Shown here: in pieces, positions 1-6,694 of the stretch | Position numbering within the stretch: the stretch's first letter is position 1 | Layout: every line of letters starts with the position of its first letter | Assembly (NCBI GenBank): GCA_017959135.1 | Contig: JAGDBH010000179.1 | Location: 1 to 10,177, forward strand | Direction: 5' to 3' | Length of the DNA stretch: 10,177 bases | Source: Succinivibrio sp. | GTDB lineage: Bacteria > Pseudomonadota > Gammaproteobacteria > Enterobacterales > Succinivibrionaceae | The notes under the pieces: model-generated | Seen by the model: the letters and a program-made list of their open reading frames with translations, nothing else | The model's database searches: none | What the model was told of the DNA's origin: nothing | Made by a program: the position numbers and the translations under genes

Positions 1-2
1 CT

Positions 3-518
3 CCTATATATAACCTGTTCGGTCTTGAGTGGAATTCAATTGAATGGTTCACCGACCCTTGGGCAGCACGTGGAATGATTCTGATTGTTAACTGCTGGCT
101 AGGTTATCCTTATATGATGATCCTATGCATGGGTCTTCTAAAATCAATCCCAGATGATCTGTATGAGGCAACTGCAATCGAAGGCGCAAGCCCATGGACT
201 AACCTTAAGTGCATTACTCTGCCACTTCTGATTAAGCCTCTGGCTCCGCTTTTAATTGCATCCTTTGCTTTCAACTTCAACAACTTCGTTCTGATTCAGC
301 TGTTGACATCAGGTGGTCCTGACATTATTGAAGCCACTCAGGCTCCTGCAGGTTACACTGATTTACTTGTAAGCTTTACCTACAGAATCGCCTTCGAAGG
401 TGGCAAGGGTAACGATTACGGTCTGGCTGCAGCAGTTGCTACTATGATTTTCATCGTGGTCGGTCTTCTAAGTCTGCTTCAGCTTAAGTATGCCAAGAAC
501 AGTGCAATGCAGCAGTAG
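3..518 (+). CDS. malF: Maltose/maltodextrin ABC transporter permease MalF (C-terminal part, 5' truncated)
   Basis: The reading frame is open from the window edge, so only the last 171 residues of a protein of about 510 residues (E. coli MalF is 514) are present. MalF is one of the two inner-membrane channel subunits of the MalEFGK2 importer, which brings maltose and maltodextrins into the cytoplasm. The segment closely follows the E. coli MalF C-terminus as I remember it, with stretches such as WLGYPYMMILCMGLLKSIPD, LIKPLAPLLIASFAFNFNN and the TYRIAFEGGKG loop. The cytoplasmic EAA coupling helix, which docks into MalK, is seen as EATAIEGASPW followed by ITLPLL. The large periplasmic P2 loop that contacts the maltose-binding protein lies outside the window. 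malG starts 15 bases after the stop codon, so the two are in one operon. The promoter, and probably malE, lie upstream of the window. Confidence 0.95.
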   Translation, partial: PIYNLFGLEWNSIEWFTDPWAARGMILIVNCWLGYPYMMILCMGLLKSIPDDLYEATAIEGASPWTNLKCITLPLLIKPLAPLLIASFAFNFNNFVLIQLLTSGGPDIIEATQAPAGYTDLLVSFTYRIAFEGGKGNDYGLAAAVATMIFIVVGLLSLLQLKYAKNSAMQQ

Positions 519-533
519 TAGGGAGTTTTGAAA

Positions 534-1772
534 ATGGCAATTGTTCAACCAAAATCATTAAAATACAGAAAAGCAGCTGCACATGTTTTCATGCTGTTTT
601 TCCTATGTCTAATCATGTTTCCACTGCTGATGATTGTTGCTATTTCATTCAGACAGGGTAACTACTCAGTGGGTGACGTTATTCCTAAGCTCTCCACATC
701 GACACTTGATCACTGGAGACTTGCCTTAGGCTTTGATGTCAAGAAACTAAACCGTATTCCTGGTTCAGTTGTAAATTTTGTAAATGCTGATGACGGAAAG
801 GTTCAGATGTATGTTTCAACTCAGGAAGATGATTCTTTCAGAGCATTTGTCTCAGATGCCTTCGATCCGGATGATGTTAAGAAGGTTGAATCTTTAGATG
901 ATGCAGTAGAGGTTTCATCAGACTTTAATGTTGAGCAGATTGACTCTGAAAAACTTGCTGATGCAGATTCAGCCTTTGCTCTATGCAAGACTCTTGCTCA
1001 TAAGATTGTTGTAAAAGTTGGTGATGGTGATTCTTCAGCAAGATATCTTATCGACAAAAACGATAAGGACGGTACCTCTTACGGTATTTACAAGGAGACT
1101 ATCACTCCTCCTCCATTCCCTGTTCTCCGCTGGTTATGGAACTCTGTAAAGGTTGCATTTATTACATCATTCCTGATTATCTGTCTGTCTACAACTTCTG
1201 CATACGCTTTTGCCCGTATGAAGTTTGCAGGCAAGAATACTATCTTAAACGGAATGCTGATTTTCCAGATGTTCCCTGCAGTACTGGCTCTGGTTGCTAT
1301 CTATGCTCTGTTCGATAAGATTGGTGAGTATATCCCATGGCTGGGTCTGAACACTCATGGAGGTCTGATCCTTTCATATATGGGTGGTATTGCCCTTCAT
1401 ATCTGGACAATTAAAGGTTATTTCGAAACTATCGACGCTTCACTAGAAGAGGCTGCTGCAATCGATGGTGCTACTCCATGGCAGGCATTCAGACTGATTC
1501 TTTTACCTCTATCAGTTCCAATTCTTGCAGTAGTGTTCATCCTTGCATTCATTGCAACTGTAGCCGAGGTTCCTGTTGCTTCAGTTCTGTTGCTTGATAT
1601 GGACGAACTGACATTGGCAGTAGGCGCTCAGCAGTACCTGTATCCTCAGAATTACTTATGGGGTGATTTCGCCGCCGCAGCTGTTCTGTCTGGTTTACCA
1701 ATTACCATCGTATTCCTGCTTGCACAGAGATGGTTAGTTGGTGGTTTGACCGCAGGTGGTGTAAAAGGTTAA
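534..1772 (+). CDS. malG: Maltose/maltodextrin ABC transporter permease MalG with enlarged periplasmic loop
   Basis: This is the second channel subunit of the maltose importer. I chose the ATG at 534 because the product then starts MAIVQPKS, like E. coli MalG (MAMVQPKS), and GGGAG at 521-525 lies 8 bases upstream; the in-frame TTG at 528 is only 2 bases from that site. The first membrane segment is at residues 15-37. The part after residue 190 ([18 protein letters not shown] onward) follows E. coli MalG nearly to the last residue, ending GLTAGGVKG. The EAA coupling motif is [15 protein letters not shown] at residues 305-319. The protein has 412 residues against 296 in E. coli. Almost all the excess lies between LALGF (residues 64-68) and the ITPPPFP motif, which is the first periplasmic loop. 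This acidic insert is in frame and has no stop or repeat, so it looks like a real domain. malK follows after 50 bases without a terminator. Confidence 0.95.
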   Translation: MAIVQPKSLKYRKAAAHVFMLFFLCLIMFPLLMIVAISFRQGNYSVGDVIPKLSTSTLDHWRLALGFDVKKLNRIPGSVVNFVNADDGKVQMYVSTQEDDSFRAFVSDAFDPDDVKKVESLDDAVEVSSDFNVEQIDSEKLADADSAFALCKTLAHKIVVKVGDGDSSARYLIDKNDKDGTSYGIYKETITPPPFPVLRWLWNSVKVAFITSFLIICLSTTSAYAFARMKFAGKNTILNGMLIFQMFPAVLALVAIYALFDKIGEYIPWLGLNTHGGLILSYMGGIALHIWTIKGYFETIDASLEEAAAIDGATPWQAFRLILLPLSVPILAVVFILAFIATVAEVPVASVLLLDMDELTLAVGAQQYLYPQNYLWGDFAAAAVLSGLPITIVFLLAQRWLVGGLTAGGVKG

Positions 1773-1822
1773 TTATATTAGAGATAGAATAGTTTAAAGA
1801 TTTAAAAAAGAGATAAAAGAAA

Positions 1823-2980
1823 ATGGCAGACGTATTATTACAGAAAGTAAGAAAGAACTATAACCCAGCTTTATTAAAAGATACTTTAAGAAATATCAAT
1901 CTTGATATTAAAGACGGTGATTTCATTGTTTTCGTTGGACCTTCAGGATGTGGTAAATCAACTCTGTTAAGAATGATTGCCGGTCTTGAGGATATTACTG
2001 ACGGTGATCTGATGATTGGCGGAAAGAGAGTAAATGATGTTCCACCTTCACAGAGAAATATCGGTATGGTGTTCCAGTCATATGCTCTATACCCTCACAT
2101 GACAGTATTTGAGAATATGGCATTTGGTCTGAAGCTAAAGAAGATGGATAAGGAAGAAATCCGCCGTCGTGTTGTTCAGGCTGCTGATGTTCTAGGTCTT
2201 GAGGCTTTCTTAGAGCGTAAGCCAAAGGCTCTGTCAGGTGGTCAGCGTCAGCGTGTTGCAATTGGTCGTTGTATCGTTCAGAACCCATCTGTATTCCTGT
2301 TCGATGAGCCTCTATCAAATCTTGATGCTGCTCTGCGTGTGAAGATGAGACTTGAAATTGCTAAGTTACACCGTGAACTGAATGCAACCATCATTTACGT
2401 TACTCACGATCAGGTTGAGGCTATGACTCTTGCTGACAAGATCTGTGTTCTAAGTCCTCTGGCTATGAACCCTCAGACTGAATCAAATCTAGAGCAGTTC
2501 GGCGCTCCACTTGAGCTGTATAACCATCCTGTAAACAAGTTTGTTGCAGGCTTTATCGGTTCTCCAAAGATGAACTTCCTAAATGGTGTAATCGAGTCTG
2601 TATCTGAAGATAAATGTGTTGTTAAGTTATCTGAGGGTGAGCTGATTACTGCATGTGTTGATGCCAGAAGAGCTCAGGTTGGAGATAAGGTTACTCTTGG
2701 TGTAAGACCAGAGCATCTTGTAAAGGCTGATTCTGATAAAGCTGATGGAGGCAAGATTACCTGCAAGGTATCTGTAACCGAGAATCTTGGGGCTGAATTC
2801 TTTGTATACATGGACTGTGGTTCATCAGAAGTTGGTTCAGATTTCACTGTGAAGTCTGACTGTGAATTAGATGTTCGTCCAGGTGACAACATGGAAGTAG
2901 GAATTCCTTCAACAGCATGTTATCTGTTTGATGAGGAAGGAAAGGCATTCCCTCGTACAGCAGTGTACAAGAGAAGCTGA
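1823..2980 (+). CDS. malK: Maltose/maltodextrin ABC transporter ATP-binding protein MalK
   Basis: MalK is the ATPase that works as a homodimer on the cytoplasmic face of MalFG; in enterobacteria it also inhibits MalT and is a target of EIIA-Glc. All ABC motifs are present: Walker A GPSGCGKST at residues 39-47, Q-loop Gln85, signature LSGGQ at 137-141, Walker B VFLFDEP at 157-163 and switch His195. The C-terminal regulatory (TOBE-type) domain runs from about residue 240 to 385 and contains GSPKMNFL and GVRPEHL. The length is 385 against 371 in E. coli. About 8 extra residues sit where the nucleotide-binding domain joins the regulatory domain (residues 211-224, SPLAMNPQTESNLE). The ribosome-binding site is a weak purine-rich stretch. 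The order malF-malG-malK in one unit differs from E. coli, where malK is divergent from malEFG. A hairpin terminator follows at 3016-3044. Confidence 0.95.
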   Translation: MADVLLQKVRKNYNPALLKDTLRNINLDIKDGDFIVFVGPSGCGKSTLLRMIAGLEDITDGDLMIGGKRVNDVPPSQRNIGMVFQSYALYPHMTVFENMAFGLKLKKMDKEEIRRRVVQAADVLGLEAFLERKPKALSGGQRQRVAIGRCIVQNPSVFLFDEPLSNLDAALRVKMRLEIAKLHRELNATIIYVTHDQVEAMTLADKICVLSPLAMNPQTESNLEQFGAPLELYNHPVNKFVAGFIGSPKMNFLNGVIESVSEDKCVVKLSEGELITACVDARRAQVGDKVTLGVRPEHLVKADSDKADGGKITCKVSVTENLGAEFFVYMDCGSSEVGSDFTVKSDCELDVRPGDNMEVGIPSTACYLFDEEGKAFPRTAVYKRS

Positions 2981-3015
2981 TGACAGCAGTCTAATCTGTC
3001 AAATTTGCCAAGAAA

Positions 3016-3044
3016 AAGGGAGCCGAAAGGCTCCCTTATTTTTC
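3016..3044 (+). terminator. Intrinsic terminator after malK, probably bidirectional
   Basis: A perfect 9-bp stem, AAGGGAGCC (3016-3024) with GGCTCCCTT (3029-3037), is closed by a GAAA tetraloop and followed by ATTTTTC. On the other strand the stem is followed by TTTTCT, so it could also end the convergent YjfB-family gene, whose stop codon lies 14 bases before the run of T residues. Confidence 0.9.
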
Positions 3045-3057
3045 GCAATTAATTCAA

Positions 3058-3270
3058 TTAAGCGTAGGTATCTACGTGAGCACCCTGTGAAGGTGCATTA
3101 GTTACCTGTGGTACAGGTGCTGCAGGTGCATTCATTTTTGATGTCTGAGACACAGTCTGAGCTGCACCGCTCAACAGAGCCATAGCAATCTGACCCTGCG
3201 CATCAGTAGCTTTTTTAGCCATTGCTGCTGTTAAAGCTTCGTTTCCGAAGTTAGAATTTACAGAGCTCAT
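3058..3270 (-). CDS. YjfB-family putative motility protein (70 aa)
   Basis: This is a small soluble protein of 70 residues without a signal peptide or membrane segment. Residues 11-36 (EALTAAMAKKATDAQGQIAM and on) look like an amphipathic helix. A proline/alanine-rich linker (APAAPVPQV) follows, and the protein ends GAHVDTYA. The helix, the short length and the C-terminal G-x-x-VD-x-x-A pattern match my recollection of the YjfB putative motility protein family, in which members end in GxxVDVxA; the biochemical function is unknown. The ribosome-binding site AGAGGTG (complement of 3275-3281) is well placed 4 bases before the ATG. The gene stands alone between two terminators and has its own upstream sigma-28-like promoter (3301-3328), which supports a link with flagellar gene expression. 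The family call rests on short similarity and could be wrong, but the gene itself is well supported. Confidence 0.72.
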   Translation of the reverse strand: MSSVNSNFGNEALTAAMAKKATDAQGQIAMALLSGAAQTVSQTSKMNAPAAPVPQVTNAPSQGAHVDTYA

Positions 3271-3300
3271 GTTTCACCTCTAAAAACCCCTATTGTTTTA

Positions 3301-3328
3301 TTAACGGAAAATAGCTACTGGAACTTTA
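3301..3328 (-). promoter_or_regulatory. Candidate sigma-28 (FliA) promoter of the YjfB-family gene
   Basis: Read on the minus strand, TAAAGTTC (3328-3321) is followed by a 12-base spacer and TCCGTTAA (3308-3301). The E. coli flagellar class 3 consensus is TAAAGTTT-N11-GCCGATAA, so 7 of 8 and 6 of 8 positions agree, with a spacer one base longer. Transcription would start near 3295, about 25 bases before the ATG, leaving room for the AGAGGTG ribosome-binding site. The promoter lies just downstream of the HAD-gene terminator. Confidence 0.55.
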
Positions 3329-3338
3329 GGCAAGTTAC

Positions 3339-3369
3339 AAAAAAAAGAGACTTCTTTTTAGAAGTCTCT
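3339..3369 (-). terminator. Intrinsic terminator after the HAD phosphatase gene
   Basis: On the minus strand a perfect 10-bp stem, AGAGACTTCT/AGAAGTCTCT (3369-3360 with 3355-3346), encloses a 4-base AAAA loop. It is followed by an unbroken run of T residues (3345-3339). It lies 27 bases after the stop codon of the HAD gene and separates it from the YjfB-family gene. Confidence 0.9.
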
Positions 3370-3395
3370 GTCAGAGTTGAACTTATTGAAATAAG

Positions 3396-4010
3396 TTAGA
3401 TTTTTATATCCAGAATCTTGGCAATCTGCTCCAGGTTCTCATCGGTACCTGTAAACTGAACAGCGTGCATTCCTCTGCTTAATGCAACCTCTACATTATT
3501 AATGTTGTCATCCATAAAGAAAGTTTCTTCAGGAACCAGGTTATATCTCTCAAGCAGAGTCAGATAAATACCTTTTTCAGGCTTAATCATTTTTTCTTCA
3601 CCGGAAACTACAATGCCTTCAAGCTTCTGTAGGAAGGTATACTTGTTGTAGGCATAAGGGAAGGTTTCAGATGACCAGTTTGTAAGTCCGTACATCTTGA
3701 ATTTTCCTGAATCAAGAACTGCATTGAATACCTTAAGTCCCTGAGGAATTTCGCCCTTAAGCATTTTTTCCCAGCCGCTTCTGTACATGTTGATTTCGTT
3801 CTTGTAATCAGGATTTAAATCAGATAACTCCTTCATGCATTCTTCAAAGGTTCTACCTCTATCCCTCTGAGCATTCCAGGTGGAGGTTACGATATTTTTG
3901 ATGAAATACTCCATTTTTTCATCATCTTTGAAAACATCACGGTAAAAATAGCGTGGATTCCAGTCAAGTAAAACACCACCAAAGTCGAAAACCACATTTT
4001 TGATTGTCAT
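3396..4010 (-). CDS. HAD-superfamily (subfamily IA, YihX-like) phosphatase
   Basis: The 204-residue protein has the four HAD motifs. Motif I is VVFDFGGVLLDW with nucleophile Asp9, motif II is GLTNWS with Thr110, motif III is Lys143 in IKPEKGIY, and motif IV is FFMDDNINN with Asp167 and Asp168. The helical cap lies at about residues 20-90. The second Asp of the classic DxD is Gly here (DFG), as in E. coli YihX (DLG), a glucose-1-phosphate phosphatase of similar length. The substrate cannot be read from the sequence; a sugar phosphate is plausible, and the nearby maltose operon makes glucose-1-phosphate an attractive but unproven guess. The ribosome-binding site GGAG (complement of 4018-4021) is 7 bases before the ATG. 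The gene is monocistronic, with a terminator directly behind it. A haloacid dehalogenase function is less likely for this architecture. Confidence 0.88.
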   Translation of the reverse strand: MTIKNVVFDFGGVLLDWNPRYFYRDVFKDDEKMEYFIKNIVTSTWNAQRDRGRTFEECMKELSDLNPDYKNEINMYRSGWEKMLKGEIPQGLKVFNAVLDSGKFKMYGLTNWSSETFPYAYNKYTFLQKLEGIVVSGEEKMIKPEKGIYLTLLERYNLVPEETFFMDDNINNVEVALSRGMHAVQFTGTDENLEQIAKILDIKI

Positions 4011-4068
4011 AAAATTTCTCCAGAATAATACAGAGACAATTATTTTTGTGTAGCCTTTCTATTTTAGA

Positions 4069-4102
4069 TTAAATATTTTAAATATACATTTAAATATTTA
4101 AA
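4069..4102. promoter_or_regulatory. Two AT-rich palindromes spaced 21 bp apart in the divergent intergenic region
   Basis: The 283-base gap between the divergent HAD and amino-acid-binding-protein genes (4011-4293) has no ORF of its own. It contains a perfect 14-bp palindrome, TTTAAATATTTAAA (4089-4102, centre 95.5), and an imperfect copy, TTAAATATTTTAAA (4069-4082, centre 74.5). The centre spacing of 21 bp is two helical turns, as for paired operator sites. They do not fit the ArgR box (TGAAT-N4-ATTCA). Such sequences also arise by chance in AT-rich DNA. Confidence 0.3.
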
Positions 4103-4213
4103 ATTTGCTTTTTTATTAGGGCTGAGGGGGCTTTTTAAGTCTAATTTTCATTTCAATGAACAGTGTCAGTGAAAAAAAATATGCCAATAAATATTAAAAT
4201 AGCCGTAATTTTT

Positions 4214-4243
4214 TTGGCGTATGTCGCATATATTTGCTAAAAT
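4214..4243 (+). promoter_or_regulatory. Sigma-70-type extended -10 promoter of the amino acid importer operon
   Basis: TTGGCG (4214-4219) as the -35 box is followed by an 18-base spacer and TAAAAT (4238-4243). A TG dinucleotide at 4235-4236 makes it an extended -10 promoter. Transcription would start near 4250, giving a leader of about 44 bases with the GGGGG ribosome-binding site at 4282-4286. Confidence 0.6.
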
Positions 4244-4293
4244 GCACCCATCGTTTGTGGGAACTGCAAACAGTTACATATGGGGGATTAAAT

Positions 4294-5028
4294 ATGAAAA
4301 AAGGTTTGATACTTGCAGCATTAACCATCTGCTCAGCTTTATCTATTGCTAATGCAAAAACTGTTAAGATTGGAACAGAGGCTACTTTTGCTCCATTTGA
4401 GTTTACCAATGAGAAGTCAGAAATCATTGGTTTCGATATTGATATTATCAAGGCAATTGGTGCTGAAGCCGGTTTTGATGTTGAAATTGTTAACATGCCT
4501 TTTGATGCTTTAGTTCCTAGTGTTTTAACCTCTCAGCTTGAGGGCGCAATTGCAGGTGTAACCATTACTGAGGAAAGAGCTCAGCGTGTAAACTTCTCTG
4601 ATCCTTACTACAAGTCAGGTATCAGTGCTGTGATCCGTAAAGAGGATGCTGCAAAGTATCCAACAATTGATTCTCTAAAGTCATCACGTTTATGTGCTCA
4701 GATTGGTACAACCGGTGCAAATGCTGCTCAGAAGATTTCTGGTAATTTCGGTTCATACAACACTGTTCCTGAGGCTATTATGGAACTTAAGACCAAGGGC
4801 TGTGAAGCTGTGTTGAATGACAGACCAGTTAACCTATATTTTCTACGCACCCAGAATGATGACTCTGTAGTTGAGATTAAAGAGTTATTAAATGGTGAAG
4901 ATTACGGCATCATGGTTTCAAAGAAGAATCCTGAACTGCTAAAGCAGATCAATGAAGGTCTTGACAAGATCCGTAAGAACGGCAAGTTTGCTGAAATCCA
5001 TAAGAAATGGTTTAACGTAGAAGAATAG
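4294..5028 (+). CDS. Polar amino acid ABC transporter periplasmic binding protein (GlnH/ArtJ-like, SBP_bac_3)
   Basis: The 244-residue precursor binds an amino acid in the periplasm and delivers it to the permease encoded next. I chose the ATG at 4294, not the one at 4234, because it is preceded by GGGGGA 7 bases upstream and begins a typical signal peptide: MKK, a hydrophobic core, then cleavage after ANA (residue 21). The mature part has the family motifs FAPFEF (32-37), IGFDID (45-50), AGVTITEERAQRVNFSDPYY (87-106, with ligand-carboxylate-binding Arg95), GTTGANAA (138-145) and the ligand-side LNDRPVN with Asp176. It looks closest to GlnH, so glutamine or another polar amino acid is a reasonable guess, but arginine or histidine cannot be excluded. 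Cys134 and Cys170 match a pair seen in related binding proteins and could form a periplasmic disulfide. Confidence 0.92.
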   Translation: MKKGLILAALTICSALSIANAKTVKIGTEATFAPFEFTNEKSEIIGFDIDIIKAIGAEAGFDVEIVNMPFDALVPSVLTSQLEGAIAGVTITEERAQRVNFSDPYYKSGISAVIRKEDAAKYPTIDSLKSSRLCAQIGTTGANAAQKISGNFGSYNTVPEAIMELKTKGCEAVLNDRPVNLYFLRTQNDDSVVEIKELLNGEDYGIMVSKKNPELLKQINEGLDKIRKNGKFAEIHKKWFNVEE

Positions 5029-5038
5029 TTATCACTCC

Positions 5039-5053
5039 AAGCAGAGATTGCTT
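5039..5053 (+). promoter_or_regulatory. Intercistronic hairpin between binding protein and permease genes
   Basis: AAGCA (5039-5043) pairs with TGCTT (5049-5053), extended by one G-T pair to leave an AGA loop. It has no T run, so it is not a terminator. It could protect the 3' end of the binding-protein message and so favour excess binding protein over permease, as stem-loops do in other transport operons. It lies 1 base before the AAGG ribosome-binding site at 5055-5058. Confidence 0.4.
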
Positions 5054-5062
5054 TAAGGTAAG

Positions 5063-5071
5063 ATGATCTAA
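5063..5071 (+). other. Two-codon minigene ATG-ATC-TAA upstream of the permease start
   Basis: The only clear ribosome-binding sequence before the permease gene, AAGG (5055-5058), is 4 bases from this ATG and 15 bases from the permease ATG at 5074. The minigene would encode Met-Ile and stop 2 bases before the permease start, so ribosomes may initiate here and restart on the permease. It may also be accidental. Confidence 0.35.
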
Positions 5072-5073
5072 GT

Positions 5074-5766
5074 ATGAATTCAATTATTGAATACTTTCAG
5101 ACTATCGATGTTCAGTTTGTAGAAAGCACTGCAAAACTTCTTTTATTGGGTGCTTTAGTTACTCTGAAGATTACATTGGTAGCTGTATCATGTGGTGTTT
5201 TAATCGGTTTATTTGTCGGTATTGCCGAATTATCAAACTATAAATTACTGCGGTTCCCTGCAAAAATTTATGTCGACATAATTCGTGGTACACCACTTCT
5301 GGTTCAAATCTTTATCATTTATTTTGCGCTCCCATCTATTCTGGGAACAAGAATTGAGCCTTATATCGCAGCTGTTGTTGCCTGTTCAATTAATTCAGGT
5401 GCATATGTTGCTGAGATTTTCCGTGCTGGTATTCAGTCTATTGATAAAGGTCAGTTTGAGGCAGGTCGTTCACTAGGTCTAACCTGGTCACAGACCATGT
5501 CTAAGATTGTTATTCCTCAGGCTTTCAGAAGAACTATCCCTCAGTTAGGTAATGAGTTCATCGCCATGCTGAAGGATTCTTCACTGGTATCTGTTATCGG
5601 CTTTGAAGAATTAACCAGAAAAGGTCAGCTGATTATTGCAGCAACCTACAGATCATTTGAGATTTGGACTGCAGTTGCAATTATCTATTTAATTATGACT
5701 CTAACTATAAGCCAGTTTGTTGCTTATTTAGAGAAGAAATATAACTCAGATACTCGCAGAAAATAG
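5074..5766 (+). CDS. Polar amino acid ABC transporter permease (HisM/GlnP type)
   Basis: The 230-residue inner-membrane channel subunit has the His/Glu/Gln/Arg permease layout. Hydrophobic segments are at about residues 21-50 (one or two helices), 75-90, 95-115 and 196-217. The cytoplasmic RGTPLL motif is at 71-76, and the EAA coupling helix [20 protein letters not shown] is at 129-148. The conserved tail contains [20 protein letters not shown] (166-185). Only one permease gene is present, so the channel is probably a homodimer, as for GlnP. The start at 5074 gives a normal family N-terminus. The nearest ribosome-binding site is unusually far away (15 bases), with a two-codon minigene between. 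The ATPase gene begins 8 bases after this stop codon. Confidence 0.92.
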   Translation: MNSIIEYFQTIDVQFVESTAKLLLLGALVTLKITLVAVSCGVLIGLFVGIAELSNYKLLRFPAKIYVDIIRGTPLLVQIFIIYFALPSILGTRIEPYIAAVVACSINSGAYVAEIFRAGIQSIDKGQFEAGRSLGLTWSQTMSKIVIPQAFRRTIPQLGNEFIAMLKDSSLVSVIGFEELTRKGQLIIAATYRSFEIWTAVAIIYLIMTLTISQFVAYLEKKYNSDTRRK

Positions 5767-5774
5767 GTCCATCA

Positions 5775-6494
5775 ATGATTGTTATTAAAGATTTGCATAA
5801 GAATTACGGTTCCAATCAGATTTTACGTGGAATCGACTTACGTGTAAAAAAGAGTGAAGTAGTAGTTGTTATCGGACCATCAGGTTCTGGTAAGAGTACA
5901 TTGTTAAGATGTGTAAATTACCTTGAGGTTCCATCATCCGGAACAATTACCATCAATGGTGAAACCATTACCAGATCAACCAACATCAACAAGATCAGAG
6001 CCGAAGTTGGTATGGTATTCCAGCACTTTAATCTGTTTCCTCATATGACAGTGCTTGATAACATTACCGTTGCACCTATCTCTGTTAGAAAGAAGAGCAG
6101 AGAAGAGGCTGAAAAGAAGGCTATGGAGCTTTTAGTCAGAGTTGGTCTTGGTGATAAGGCTAAGGCTTATCCTTCTCAGCTTTCCGGCGGTCAGCAGCAG
6201 CGTGTTGCTATTGCAAGAGCTCTTGCTATGGAACCACAGGTTATGCTGTTTGACGAACCTACTTCAGCACTTGATCCTGAAATGGTTAATGAAGTTCTGG
6301 ATGTAATGAAGGATCTGGCTCAGTCAGGTATGACTATGATGTGCGTAACTCATGAGATGGGTTTTGCCAAGCAGGTTGCTGACAGAGTGCTGTTTGTTGA
6401 CCAGGGTAAGATTCTTGAGGATACCAATCCTGAGGAACTGTTCTCAAATCCTAAGCATGAGAGAACCAAAGAGTTCCTTGCAAAGATTCTTTAA
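5775..6494 (+). CDS. Polar amino acid ABC transporter ATP-binding protein (GlnQ-like)
   Basis: This 239-residue ATPase powers the importer encoded by the two genes before it. Motifs in order are Walker [10 protein letters not shown] (34-42), Q-loop Gln83, signature LSGGQQQ (136-142), Walker B VMLFDEP (156-162), D-loop SALD and switch His193. The length and pattern match GlnQ (240 residues) and its relatives ArtP and HisP, with GlnQ the closest I can judge by eye. It lacks the extra C-terminal regulatory domain found in MalK-type ATPases. The AGG of its ribosome-binding site overlaps the permease stop codon (5764-5767), so translation is probably coupled. A terminator follows 23 bases after the stop, which ends the operon. 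Confidence 0.93.
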   Translation: MIVIKDLHKNYGSNQILRGIDLRVKKSEVVVVIGPSGSGKSTLLRCVNYLEVPSSGTITINGETITRSTNINKIRAEVGMVFQHFNLFPHMTVLDNITVAPISVRKKSREEAEKKAMELLVRVGLGDKAKAYPSQLSGGQQQRVAIARALAMEPQVMLFDEPTSALDPEMVNEVLDVMKDLAQSGMTMMCVTHEMGFAKQVADRVLFVDQGKILEDTNPEELFSNPKHERTKEFLAKIL

Positions 6495-6517
6495 TCTTTT
6501 AATTGTTATTAAAACTG

Positions 6518-6549
6518 AAGGACGATTAATTTCGTCCTTTTGTTTTTTT
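6518..6549 (+). terminator. Intrinsic terminator of the amino acid importer operon
   Basis: The stem AAGGACGA (6518-6525) pairs perfectly with TCGTCCTT (6532-6539) around a 6-base loop. The second arm runs straight into TTGTTTTTTT. Confidence 0.9.
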
Positions 6550-6612
6550 GTGCTGTGTATTTTTTCTCTATGGGGCACATGAAAATCTAAAAATAAGAAT
6601 TCCTCTCAATCC

Positions 6613-6641
6613 ATGTCACATTCATAATATTGTGGTATGCT
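6613..6641 (+). promoter_or_regulatory. Candidate sigma-70 promoter of the MATE gene
   Basis: ATGTCA (6613-6618, 4 of 6 to TTGACA) is followed by a 17-base spacer and TATGCT (6636-6641, 4 of 6 to TATAAT). TGG directly before the -10 box gives an extended -10. The spacer holds TCACA and TGTG arms 10 bases apart (6616-6634), a possible operator. The rest of the 200-base gap holds only the upstream terminator and the leader. Confidence 0.5.
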
Positions 6642-6694
6642 AGCGGCAGTTTTAATTTGGTCTTTTACATTAGTAAATAAAATAATAAGGCGTT

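Noticed and set aside
528..533. TTG at 528 as malG start
   Set aside because: Only 2 bases from GGGAG. The ATG at 534 has proper spacing and gives the conserved MAIVQPKS N-terminus.
1995..2318. Minus-strand open frame inside malK
   Set aside because: Shadow of the conserved MalK ATPase core; no ribosome-binding site or recognisable product.
4234..4293. N-terminal extension of the binding protein from the ATG at 4234
   Set aside because: That ATG would overlap the promoter -10 region, and the added residues would precede a perfect signal peptide. The ATG at 4294 has a strong ribosome-binding site.
4294..4332. Possible lipobox (LTIC) making the binding protein a lipoprotein
   Set aside because: Residue -1 to the Cys is Ile, not Gly, Ala or Ser. 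A good signal peptidase I site (ANA) follows at residue 21.
4194..4496. Minus-strand open frame overlapping the binding-protein gene
   Set aside because: It lies antisense to a clear gene and its promoter, and the product has low-complexity composition without recognisable motifs.
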